This document shows, in pieces, positions 1-6,603 of a stretch of DNA of 43,105 nucleotides (positions within the stretch are counted from its first letter, which is position 1; every line of letters begins with the position of its first letter). Below the pieces are notes generated by a model. That model was not told the origin of the DNA. It made no database searches and saw nothing but the letters and a program-made list of their open reading frames with translations. Both the position numbers and the translations under genes were made by a program. Source of the DNA: Planctomycetales bacterium. GTDB lineage: Bacteria; Planctomycetota; Phycisphaerae; SM23-33. The stretch lies in assembly GCA_030612725.1 (NCBI GenBank), contig JAUWNJ010000027.1, positions 1 to 43,105 on the forward strand, given 5' to 3'.

Positions 1-80
1 GCGCGGGGGGTGGGGTCCCCCGGGGGTGCGCCGCCGGGCCCCCACCGGGCCCCACCCCCCCCCCGCCCCCCGGCACCGGG
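1..80. other. Aberrant G/C homopolymer-rich edge
   Basis: Almost pure G and C with long runs, including about a dozen consecutive C. It is unlike every other stretch of the window and encodes nothing credible. It ends in GGCACCGGGCTT, which recurs near 394-405. Its place at the very edge suggests a contig-end or polymerase/assembly artefact rather than native sequence, but this cannot be proven from the window. Confidence 0.6.
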
Positions 81-109
81 CTTGACTTGCCACTATAGGA
101 ACGAATCTT

Positions 110-334
110 ATGAGCAGAAAAATGTATTGCCTTGTGCTAGCTATTGGCGTTCTTTGGGGGGTGTTTCTGGGTGCGTTGTTTGGAATCCTTAAAAGAGTTG
201 GTGTGCTTCCCGAGTGGGCCAGCCCGTGGTTGGAGGGAGGAACCATTGGAGGAACATTTCCGGTTCTGTTCATGCTGCTTAACAAGAGGTTCTGTAAAAA
301 CACACGCTATGAATCTGACGGGGAAAAGAACTGA
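110..334 (+). CDS. Small putative membrane protein (74 aa), unknown
   Basis: A 74-residue ORF starting ATG at 110. Residues about 5-27 form a hydrophobic segment with GxxxG-like spacing (GVLWGVFLGALFGIL), and a second apolar stretch (GGTIGGTFPVLFMLL) follows at about 43-58, so two membrane passes are possible. The tail is polar and charged. I see no strong Shine-Dalgarno sequence, only a weak GGAACGAA. I do not recognise a family. It lies just inside the aberrant G/C edge and is convergent with the PfpI gene. It could be a real small membrane protein or a chance ORF. Confidence 0.35.
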   Translation: MSRKMYCLVLAIGVLWGVFLGALFGILKRVGVLPEWASPWLEGGTIGGTFPVLFMLLNKRFCKNTRYESDGEKN

Positions 335-368
335 TATTTACTTCGTCCCAGCCTACGGTTTGAGTGAA

Positions 369-393
369 CGTGGTCGCAAACGCCGCGACCACG
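369..393. repeat. Short hairpin with GTGGTCGC arms
   Basis: CGTGGTCGC at 369-377 and its exact reverse complement at 385-393 form a 9-bp stem with a 7-nt loop. It is followed by GGCACC. The same words (GTGGTC, GCGACCACGGCACC) make up the longer element at 11285-11371, so this looks like a short or degenerate member of that family. It lies between two convergent ORFs and may act as a transcription stop, although there is no T-run. Confidence 0.5.
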
Positions 394-402
394 GCACCGG
401 GC

Positions 403-921
403 TTACGAAAGCGCTTTGATAATCGCTTTACAGAAGGCCGGCAGGTCGTCGGGTGTGCGGGAGGTTATGACGTTGCCGTCGATGACGCATTCCTCGTCAA
501 CCCAGTCGGCTCCGGCGTTAATCATGTCGTGTTTTATGGCTACGAACGAAGTGGCGCGTTTGCCCTTCAGCGCATCGGTGCAGCAGAGCATCCATCCGCC
601 GTGGCAGATGGCAGCCAGGATGATTTTGGCTTCGGCGCATTGGCTGATGAAGCGGATCATTGATTCATCCCGCCGCATGAAGTCCGGCGCCCATCCGCCG
701 GGGATAATCACTGCCTCGAAGTCGCCGCCGTTCACATCACCGGCGGCGGCGTCCGAAACGCACGGATAACCCAGTTTCGACGGATACGTCGCACCGGCCT
801 GCGGTGCTACGAGCGTAACCTCAGCCCCGGCTTCGGTGAATCGATAATATGGATACCACACTTCCATTTCCTGATAGGCCTGGTCGAGCATAATGGCGAT
901 TTTTTTACCCTGGAGTTCCAT
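403..921 (-). CDS. DJ-1/PfpI family protein (class I glutamine amidotransferase-like)
   Basis: A 172-residue protein of the usual PfpI/YhbO size. The N-terminus (GKKIAIMLDQAYQEMEVWYP) is the first beta strand and Glu-bearing turn of the family. The nucleophile elbow is AAICHGG, whose Cys is the expected catalytic residue, followed by the conserved tail VITSRTPDDLPAF. Members act as proteases, deglycases, glyoxalases or amidases in stress defence; which one cannot be told here. An upstream GTG at 960 is in frame, but ATG at 921 is preceded by AAAGGAG at good spacing, and a TATAAT lies on the minus strand at 948-943. It appears to be monocistronic. Confidence 0.9.
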   Translation of the reverse strand: MELQGKKIAIMLDQAYQEMEVWYPYYRFTEAGAEVTLVAPQAGATYPSKLGYPCVSDAAAGDVNGGDFEAVIIPGGWAPDFMRRDESMIRFISQCAEAKIILAAICHGGWMLCCTDALKGKRATSFVAIKHDMINAGADWVDEECVIDGNVITSRTPDDLPAFCKAIIKALS

Positions 922-979
922 AGTCTGCTCCTTTCTCGAAAAATTATAAGCCATCAGCACAGTATATACTTAAAGTCTC

Positions 980-1007
980 TTGGCGAAAGATGCCGAATTG
1001 CTATACT
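980..1007 (+). promoter_or_regulatory. Probable sigma70-type promoter of tRNA-Ala
   Basis: TTGGCG at 980-985, a 16-nt spacer, then TATACT at 1002-1007. This predicts a start near 1014, about 17 nt before the mature tRNA. Pattern match only. Confidence 0.45.
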
Positions 1008-1030
1008 CTGTACTGTTCTCGTTGAAACCT

Positions 1031-1103
1031 GGGGATGTAGCTCAGTTGGGAGAGCGGCTGGTTCGCAATCAGCAGGTCAGGGGTTCGAGTCCCCTCATCT
1101 CCA
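1031..1103 (+). tRNA. tRNA-Ala (anticodon CGC)
   Basis: A full cloverleaf folds. The acceptor GGGGATG pairs with CATCTCC, the D-arm is GCTC/GAGC, the anticodon stem GCTGG/TCAGC encloses loop TTCGCAA with anticodon CGC, and the T-arm is AGGGG TTCGAGT CCCCT. The acceptor contains a G3-U70 wobble pair and A73, the known alanine identity elements, which supports the call. CCA is not encoded. It decodes GCG. Confidence 0.95.
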
Positions 1104-1105
1104 TT

Positions 1106-1135
1106 CTTTGTTCGCCGTCTTTTCGGCGAACGAAG
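1106..1135 (+). repeat. Stem-loop immediately after tRNA-Ala
   Basis: A 12-nt arm at 1106-1117 (CTTTGTTCGCCG) pairs with 1124-1135 (CGGCGAACGAAG) with one wobble position around the loop TCTTTT. It starts three bases after the tRNA, so it could be a processing or termination structure, but no T-run follows. Related GGCGAAC words recur at about 1193-1200. The remaining sequence up to 1358 shows nothing else clear. Confidence 0.45.
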
Positions 1136-1358
1136 ACTCACTACGGCGTAGTCTCTTGGGGATGAAGCCGGGCTTTGTCCTAATCTGAAGCGCGGCGAAC
1201 TACGCCTCGGCAAGCCATTCGGAGAGACCTGAAAAACCTGTGTAGCGTCCCCATATTAAAAATAACAGGGAAAAATCTGCATTATTACGTCGAATTGTGG
1301 TACACTGACCGTTAATCCTCTTGAGATGGTAAGGGTTGTGGGTTTGATGGAGTATGCC

Positions 1359-2612
1359 ATGAGGCGGTTTGCTGCGGTATTGCTTATTGTTGCGGCATTG
1401 TCCGGCTCGTCCGTCGGCGACATGGTTGTCCTGAAAGACGGGCGGGTTTTCGAGGGAACCGTTACCGAGTCCGACGGGAAAATCTTCGTCGAGATGAACT
1501 ATGGTACGATCGGTTTTTCACCCTCGGAAATTGAAAGCATCAAACGAGGCCCCACTCTCGCCGATCTTCTCGAAACACGCCTCGCCGGAATCGACCGGAC
1601 CGACCCAGCCGCTTTGTTCGAAGTGGCGGTATGGGCTAAAAAAAATAATCTGGACCACCGGGCGGGAAAAATCATCGCCGAAATCCTGGACCTGGATTCC
1701 GACCATAGCGGCGCGCACAAAATGCTGGGACACGTCCATGCCGACGGTAAATGGACGAAACTGCCAGACGCCATCCAGTTGGCGAAGGGCAAACTGGAGG
1801 CAGGCAAGTACGAAACGCTTTTGACCGAACTGCTCCCTGCCATTAAAAAAGTCGTCAAAGACCCGAAGCAGAAATTGCAGGTGATGTATATCGAGTCGCA
1901 CTGCCTGCTGCGAGCAAAGAAGTTCAAACAGGCGAGGGAATGTTTTGAGCGTCTGAGCCAAAAATCCACCTTACCGGACTCGGTTCGTTACGCCGTCGTT
2001 GCGAAAATCCTCAAGGATCATCCGAAGGGAATGTACGTACTGGCCGAGGTCTATCCGCCCACAGCCATGCTTTTGGGCGCTCCGGGTCCGATAGTCGAGT
2101 CAGGTCCCGCCTCCCTGTCCAAGCCTGAGGTTCTTTCGGCGGCATTGCGTGATTATGCCAAATCGGCCATTAAAGAGGGGCGAACCCTGATGGCTGAAGG
2201 TAAAAAGACCGAACTTGTCGAACCCGAAGCCGCAAAGACCAAATACGCCCTTGCGAGTAAGCGTTTCGACCAGGCCGACGCCGTTGTGACCAATATCGCC
2301 CGTAGTTGGCGAGTCGAGATTGCCCGTCGGCGAATAGCGATGATAACGAAGGACATGAACGTCCAGGCCGGTAAATTCGACGCCCTCAAGGCCAGGCTCG
2401 GCGAGCGCGACATGTCGCCGGCTTCGTACTCGGACCTGGTTGTCAGTATGTTACGGTCATTGAAACGAGTTCGGTCCGACCTGAAAGCGATACTGGAACT
2501 GGCAGGACCGTTCGATCGCGAACTTGTTTTGGAAATAACTGATGCGACGCTCCGCCTCCAGCGGGTCAAAGCCCTTACCGAGATAGTAAAGCGGGAACTA
2601 AATGGCAAATAA
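1359..2612 (+). CDS. Secreted protein of unknown function with N-terminal KDGR beta module and helical repeats
   Basis: A 417-residue protein. The chosen ATG at 1359 has GGAG seven bases upstream and begins a clean signal peptide (MRRFAAVLLIVAALSGSSVG). Upstream ATGs at 1326 and 1347 only add a non-signal extension. The mature N-terminus (VVLKDGRVFEGTVTESDGKIFVEMNYGTIGFSPSEI split over about residues 23-58) is a small beta module that I associate with exported planctomycete proteins. The rest is charged and helical with TPR-like periodicity (about 75-220), followed by long amphipathic helices. No catalytic motif is visible. The last 11 nt overlap the start of the peptidase-like gene, so the two are probably co-translated and may act together in the periplasm. 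Confidence 0.75.
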   Translation: MRRFAAVLLIVAALSGSSVGDMVVLKDGRVFEGTVTESDGKIFVEMNYGTIGFSPSEIESIKRGPTLADLLETRLAGIDRTDPAALFEVAVWAKKNNLDHRAGKIIAEILDLDSDHSGAHKMLGHVHADGKWTKLPDAIQLAKGKLEAGKYETLLTELLPAIKKVVKDPKQKLQVMYIESHCLLRAKKFKQARECFERLSQKSTLPDSVRYAVVAKILKDHPKGMYVLAEVYPPTAMLLGAPGPIVESGPASLSKPEVLSAALRDYAKSAIKEGRTLMAEGKKTELVEPEAAKTKYALASKRFDQADAVVTNIARSWRVEIARRRIAMITKDMNVQAGKFDALKARLGERDMSPASYSDLVVSMLRSLKRVRSDLKAILELAGPFDRELVLEITDATLRLQRVKALTEIVKRELNGK

Positions 2613-3792
2613 GTCGATCATATTGCTTCCGATGCTGCTTTTGGTATCGGTTGCGGTGATGTGCCTCTCGGAAGGGGCGATTGTCTCCGAATCGTCATCG
2701 GATGAAGGCATTCAGCGGGCGTTGTCGTCCCTGGCTGCGGGTCGGTATAAGGAGGCTGAAAGAATCGCATCCAGGGTCGCTGCGAGCACCGGCGAGGATG
2801 CAGCATGGCGATCCTGGTTGATCGTGGCGACCGCCCGGCATCGTCTAGAAAAATACCCCCAGGCCGCCGAAGCCTACAAGCAGTTCCTGTCCCTCTGCCG
2901 AAACCCCTCCGAGCGTGCATACGTGATGGAGCAGATTAATCGCTGCCGATTGGCGAGAGACAAATCGGCCAGGCCTGTGGTAGTTTCGGAACTACTGTCG
3001 GCCAAGCAGCGTGCGAAGTTATCGACCGTTGATAATCGCAAATTTACCGAATCCAGCGAACACTTCGTGGTCCGTTCGCATAATTCGGAACTCGCGAAAC
3101 TGATTGTCAAACAGGCCGAAATCGCCTTGAGACGTATTTGTCGGGTTATTCTGGCTGGGCAGGACTATCCACACAGCGTCAGCATCTACGTCTGGCCCAA
3201 TGTGGCCCAATACCGCAAACACGCCGTCAGCGCGCCGGAATGGTCCGGAGGCGGTTTCAGCCTCCGTTATGACAAGAACGGGCAACTGGTTCGCAGGATC
3301 GACCTGACTCAACTTGGAAAGGACGGGCTTTTCGACACAAACATGCTGGACCGCATTCTTCCGCACGAGATGTGCCACCTTGTATTGGCGGAGTTCTTCG
3401 GCGACGCACCGTGTCCGCTGGCGTTGAATGAAGGTCTGGCAATGATGGCTGAAGCGAGCGTGGACAACTCGCGCGTCCTGCTGGCGGGGACGGCGATGCT
3501 TGGCGATAGCAAAATCCCGCTACGGAAACTCCTGATGACGGAGCGTTGCAATGCCGAAAACGCCGCCGTTTTCTATGCCGAGTCCTTCAGCCTGACGGCC
3601 TACCTGCACAAACGCATGACGCCGGGACAGTTCCGCGAAATGCTTACCCACATCAAGACGGGATGCCCGCTGGAAGAAGCGATTCAGCGGGCGCTCTACG
3701 TTCCGATCGATGAGACCTTCGGGAAGCGACTTTCCACAGCCTGGGAGGCGGAAGCCCTCCGCCAGTGGCAGTTCCTCAACGCGCTGAACTAG
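2602..3792 (+). CDS. Secreted TPR protein with peptidase-MA-like (gluzincin) domain
   Basis: A 396-residue protein with an N-terminal signal or anchor (about residues 5-26) and a TPR-like region (about 35-115). Its C-terminal half carries a zinc-protease signature: HEMCH at 255-259 (HExxH) and a downstream Glu in LNEGLA at 277 that fits the third zinc ligand of the gluzincins, as in the peptidase-MA-like superfamily. The substrate is unknown. The gene starts inside the stop region of the preceding exported protein (11-nt overlap), which implies translational coupling. The zinc site looks intact, so enzymatic activity is plausible. Confidence 0.8.
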   Translation: MANKSIILLPMLLLVSVAVMCLSEGAIVSESSSDEGIQRALSSLAAGRYKEAERIASRVAASTGEDAAWRSWLIVATARHRLEKYPQAAEAYKQFLSLCRNPSERAYVMEQINRCRLARDKSARPVVVSELLSAKQRAKLSTVDNRKFTESSEHFVVRSHNSELAKLIVKQAEIALRRICRVILAGQDYPHSVSIYVWPNVAQYRKHAVSAPEWSGGGFSLRYDKNGQLVRRIDLTQLGKDGLFDTNMLDRILPHEMCHLVLAEFFGDAPCPLALNEGLAMMAEASVDNSRVLLAGTAMLGDSKIPLRKLLMTERCNAENAAVFYAESFSLTAYLHKRMTPGQFREMLTHIKTGCPLEEAIQRALYVPIDETFGKRLSTAWEAEALRQWQFLNALN

Positions 3793-3796
3793 AAAA

Positions 3797-3936
3797 GAGA
3801 ATATTGAATATTGTGCATAGCACCACTACGTGGAACAGAGAATTTTGAATTTCGAAGTAAAAAAAGCATCTCTCAAAAGTAACTTGTTTCTTTCACTTCA
3901 AAATTCGTAATTCCTTGTTCATTATTCAATATTCAT
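3797..3936. repeat. AT-rich imperfect palindrome in intergenic gap
   Basis: GAATATTGAATATTG at 3799-3813 is matched by its near-exact reverse complement at about 3920-3934. Inside these, AATTTTGAATTTCGAAGT (about 3841-3858) pairs imperfectly with ACTTCAAAATTCGTAATT (about 3895-3912). The arms are themselves short-period repeats. No gene is visible in this stretch. Confidence 0.65.
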
Positions 3937-3944
3937 TTTTTCGA

Positions 3945-3973
3945 TTGCTCCAAACCGCCGATAATGGTATCTG
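3945..3973 (+). promoter_or_regulatory. Possible promoter of tRNA-Thr
   Basis: TTGCTC at 3945-3950, a 17-nt spacer, then TATCTG at 3968-3973, ending ten bases before the tRNA. The hexamers are weak and support is mainly positional. Confidence 0.3.
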
Positions 3974-3982
3974 TAGAGTTTC

Positions 3983-4054
3983 GCCGACCTGGCTCAACGG
4001 TAGAGCGCGGCTTTCGTAAAGCCGAGGTTCTGGGTTCGAATCCCAGGGTCGGCT
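3983..4054 (+). tRNA. tRNA-Thr (anticodon CGT)
   Basis: The cloverleaf is complete. The acceptor GCCGACC pairs with GGTCGGC, the D-arm is GCTC/GAGC, the anticodon stem CGGCT/AGCCG holds loop TTCGTAA with anticodon CGT, and the T-arm is CTGGG TTCGAAT CCCAG. It reads ACG. CCA is not encoded. The acceptor stem runs directly into a TTTTTT tract at 4054-4059 that can serve as the terminator. It converges with ilvH. Confidence 0.95.
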
Positions 4055-4107
4055 TTTTTCAAGCGAGAAACTTCCAAGCGTCCCCTTTGGACGTCCATGG
4101 GGGCGGT

Positions 4108-4620
4108 TTAAGAGTTTTCCTTTTCGTTTCGTTCTTTGGCGCGTTGTTCTCCGCGTTGGACTGCGATGATTCCGGTTCGGGCGAGTTCGCGGATACCGTA
4201 AGGTTTAACCATATCGACGAATGCTTCCAGTTTTGCTTCGGGTCCGGAAAGTTCCACCGTCAGGGATTGTCTGGCGACGTCAACGATTCGCCCGCGAAAG
4301 AGGTTTACCAGTTCGACGACTTCGGCGCGTTTCTCCGGCGGCGCTGAAACGCGGACAAGCATCAGGTCTCGCTCAACGTAGTCGATCTCCTTGAAATCGC
4401 GGACGCGGACGATCGTGATAATTTTTTCCAACTGCTTGCGGATCTGTTCGAGCACGTGTTCGTTGCCGACGACTACGACGGTCATCCGGCTCAATTCCGG
4501 GTCTTCGGTCCGCCCGACGACGAGCGAGTCGATATTGAACCCGCGTGCGGCGATCATACCGGCAACATGCGCCAGGACGCCGGAAGTATTCTGAACCAAT
4601 GCTGTTATGACGTGTTTCAT
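4108..4620 (-). CDS. ilvH: Acetolactate synthase, small (regulatory) subunit
   Basis: A 170-residue protein, the usual length for IlvH. It opens with the ACT-domain signature (HVITALVQNTSGVLAHVAGMI), followed by GFNIDSLVVGRTEDPELSRMTVV and a C-terminal IlvH domain ending in GIRELARTGIIAV. It binds the catalytic subunit IlvB and gives it valine feedback sensitivity in the first shared step of valine, leucine and isoleucine synthesis. The start codon lies one base after the ilvB stop codon, so the two are translationally coupled in one minus-strand operon. Confidence 0.96.
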   Translation of the reverse strand: MKHVITALVQNTSGVLAHVAGMIAARGFNIDSLVVGRTEDPELSRMTVVVVGNEHVLEQIRKQLEKIITIVRVRDFKEIDYVERDLMLVRVSAPPEKRAEVVELVNLFRGRIVDVARQSLTVELSGPEAKLEAFVDMVKPYGIRELARTGIIAVQRGEQRAKERNEKENS

Positions 4621-4621
4621 T

Positions 4622-6337
4622 TTACACCAACCTTCCCATATCCATTTCGTGCAGGCTTTTACCGGCAGCGACCATGGGGAAAACGTTCTCTTCCGGTTCG
4701 ACGCTCGCAGCCAGGACGACTGGACCGTCGTGTTTGAGCATTTCGTTTATTGCGTCGTCCAGGTCACCCGGATCGGTAGCGCGAATCCCCTTTGCACCGA
4801 AGGCCTCTGCGATCAGCGATAAATCCGGACAGGGGTGCTCGGTAGCGGAATATCGCCGTTCGTAGAACATCTCCTGCCATTGGCGGACCATTCCGAGGTA
4901 ACAGTTGTCCAGTACGACGACCTTGACGGGCTGATTGTAATGCACTGCCGTTACCAACTCGCCCATCGTCATTGAGAACGAGCCGTCGCCGTCGATGTCA
5001 ATGACGGTTTTACCGGGGTTTCCGAATTGTGCCCCGATTGCCGCGGGCAGTCCGAAGCCCATCGTTCCGAGTCCGCCGGAGGTTAGAAATTGCCTCGGTT
5101 TTCGCCAGCCATAGAACTGCGCCGCCCACATCTGGTGCTGTCCGACGCCGGTAGTGATAATCGCGTCGTGGTCGGTGAGTCGCCCGACGGATTCGATGAC
5201 CTGCTGCGGCTTGATTTTGGGTCCTGTGTCGTAGTGGAGCGGATAGGCTTTTTTCCATTTGGCGATTTGCCCCAGCCAGTCTTTGCGCCCTTTCGATTTT
5301 ATCATCGGGAGCATTTTTTCGAGAATATCTTTTGCGTCTCCGACGACGGGGATATCGGCTTTGACGTTTTTGCTGATAGATGTCGGGTCGATATCGATGT
5401 GGATGATTTTCGCGTGCGAGGCGAAGGTTTCCACCTTTCCCGTAACGCGGTCGTCGAATCGCGCGCCGACGGCGATGAGGCAGTCGCACTCCTGGATTGC
5501 GTAGTTGGCGGCGGCGGTTCCGTGCATTCCCAGCATCTGAAGCGCCAAGGGGTCGGACTCGTCGAAGGCCCCGAGCGCCATAAGCGTCGTGGTAACGGGG
5601 ATATTTCCGCGATGCGCCACCTTGTTGAGGATATCTGACGCTTCGGAGATAATCACGCCGCCCCCGACGTACAAGACGGGTTGTTTCGAGGCGTTGATTG
5701 CTTCTGCTGCGGCTTTGACTTGGCGAATGTGCCCGGTGAGCATCGGTTTGTATCCCGGTAGATTGGTTTCCAGGTCCGGTTCTTCTGACAGTATGTTGCT
5801 TGTAGCGTCCTTGGCGATGTCGATTAGCACCGGTCCGGGACGCCCCGTCCGTGCGATGTAAAACGCTTCGCGGACCGCACGTCCAATGTCCTCCGCCCGC
5901 TTTATCAGCATGTTGTGCTTGGTTACCGGGCGAGTGATTCCGGTGGTGTCCGCCTCCTGAAAGGCGTCGTTTCCGATAAGGGCGCTGGTAACCTGTCCCG
6001 TGATAGCGACCATCGGGACCGAGTCCATGTAGGCTGTTGCCAGACCCGTTACCAGGTTGGTCGCGCCGGGGCCGGAGGTGGCGATGCAGACGCCGACTTT
6101 ACCGGTCGAGCGGGCGTACCCGTCGGCCATGTGTGCAGCCCCCTGCTCATGGCGGGTCAGGACGAACTTAATCGGTGTTTCGTACAGCGAATCGAATATC
6201 GGAAGCAGCGCCCCGCCGGGAACGCCGAATAATACCTCAACACCTTCTGCCAAAAGCATCTTGTGGAACAGGTCGGCCCCGGTCATTCCGGCGTAACCTT
6301 TTGCCTGCTTCGATGTGGTTTTCGTGGACTTCGACAT
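4622..6337 (-). CDS. ilvB: Acetolactate synthase, large (catalytic) subunit
   Basis: A 571-residue thiamine-diphosphate enzyme that condenses two pyruvates to acetolactate (or pyruvate and 2-ketobutyrate to acetohydroxybutyrate). Domain order is canonical: N-terminal ThDP-PYR domain with GVPGGALLPIFDSLY and the catalytic Glu64 in TRHEQGAAHMADGYAR, central FAD-binding domain (about 200-340), and C-terminal ThDP-PP domain with the metal-binding IDGDGSFSM...N motif near 446-478. The N-terminal ~17 residues are Lys/Thr/Ser-rich and less conserved. Weak AGG lies upstream of ATG. A leader of about 230 nt with its own promoter, short ORF and hairpin precedes it; see the separate entries for the attenuation model. 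Confidence 0.97.
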   Translation of the reverse strand: MSKSTKTTSKQAKGYAGMTGADLFHKMLLAEGVEVLFGVPGGALLPIFDSLYETPIKFVLTRHEQGAAHMADGYARSTGKVGVCIATSGPGATNLVTGLATAYMDSVPMVAITGQVTSALIGNDAFQEADTTGITRPVTKHNMLIKRAEDIGRAVREAFYIARTGRPGPVLIDIAKDATSNILSEEPDLETNLPGYKPMLTGHIRQVKAAAEAINASKQPVLYVGGGVIISEASDILNKVAHRGNIPVTTTLMALGAFDESDPLALQMLGMHGTAAANYAIQECDCLIAVGARFDDRVTGKVETFASHAKIIHIDIDPTSISKNVKADIPVVGDAKDILEKMLPMIKSKGRKDWLGQIAKWKKAYPLHYDTGPKIKPQQVIESVGRLTDHDAIITTGVGQHQMWAAQFYGWRKPRQFLTSGGLGTMGFGLPAAIGAQFGNPGKTVIDIDGDGSFSMTMGELVTAVHYNQPVKVVVLDNCYLGMVRQWQEMFYERRYSATEHPCPDLSLIAEAFGAKGIRATDPGDLDDAINEMLKHDGPVVLAASVEPEENVFPMVAAGKSLHEMDMGRLV

Positions 6338-6423
6338 CTTCTTTTTACCTGCCTTTCGTCATTATCTCATCGTCCTGACACAGCGCATTGCTTTACCTCA
6401 AGGGAAAAACGGTAGGGGGGGTT

Positions 6424-6462
6424 GGTCGCTTCAAAGTCCGCCGCCGGACTTTCTAAGCGACC
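6424..6462 (-). promoter_or_regulatory. Two-part stable hairpin in the ilvB leader (candidate attenuator)
   Basis: On the minus strand GGTCGCTT (6462-6455) pairs perfectly with AAGCGACC (6431-6424), and the inner arm AAAGTCCG (6452-6445) pairs with CGGACTTT (6440-6433) around a 4-nt loop, giving 16 bp in all. The upstream arm contains the last codons and stop codon of the 35-codon leader ORF. A second GCGACC copy inside that ORF (6545-6540) can pair with the same upstream arm, giving a competing structure. A GTTTTT tract follows at about 6410-6405, 13 nt past the stem, so it is not a textbook intrinsic terminator. Confidence 0.55.
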
Positions 6463-6560
6463 TTGCGTACAATGACCAGCAGCGCAACAACAAAACCCGT
6501 CTCAAGAACGACGGCTGAAGCGGATAAAGATCTCAAGTTGGTCGCTGTGATTATTTTCAT
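6453..6560 (-). CDS. Candidate ilv leader peptide, 35 aa, rich in Val/Leu/Ile
   Basis: A 35-codon ATG...TAG ORF lies between the ilvB promoter and ilvB. Fifteen of 35 residues are branched-chain, concentrated near the end (VVALLVIVRKV) just before the stop, which sits in the 5' arm of a stable hairpin. This is the architecture of ribosome-mediated attenuators such as the enterobacterial ivbL/ilvL leaders: stalling at Val/Leu/Ile codons would alter hairpin formation and raise ilvBH expression. The ATG is only a few bases from the predicted transcription start and lacks a Shine-Dalgarno sequence, so it would be leaderless or nearly so. A chance hydrophobic ORF remains possible. Confidence 0.55.
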   Translation of the reverse strand: MKIITATNLRSLSASAVVLETGFVVALLVIVRKVA

Positions 6561-6571
6561 CGCTGTATTAT

Positions 6572-6600
6572 ATTCTATAGGCATTCTCCCGAACCGTCAA
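6572..6600 (-). promoter_or_regulatory. Sigma70-type promoter of the ilvBH operon
   Basis: On the minus strand TTGACG (6600-6595), a 17-nt spacer, then TAGAAT (6577-6572). A perfect TATAAT also overlaps at 6572-6567. Transcription would start near 6565-6560, right at the leader ORF start. Confidence 0.6.
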
Positions 6601-6603
6601 GGG

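Noticed and set aside
980-1165. Sense ORF over tRNA-Ala (GDVAQLGERLVRNQQVRGSSPL)
   Set aside because: The usual false protein from reading a tRNA as coding sequence; no Shine-Dalgarno sequence.
1001-1213. ORF antisense to tRNA-Ala with ...GTRTPDLLIANQPLSQLSYIP
   Set aside because: This peptide is the well-known spurious translation of the complement of a tRNA gene. The tRNA folds perfectly and explains the sequence.
3964-4347. ORF reading through tRNA-Thr and antisense to ilvH
   Set aside because: The first part is the tRNA read as protein and the rest is antisense to a clear IlvH; no independent support.
6338-6600. T-box riboswitch upstream of ilvB
   Set aside because: No T-box AGGGTGGNACCGCG-like sequence or specifier-loop structure found. 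The short ORF plus hairpin is a better explanation.
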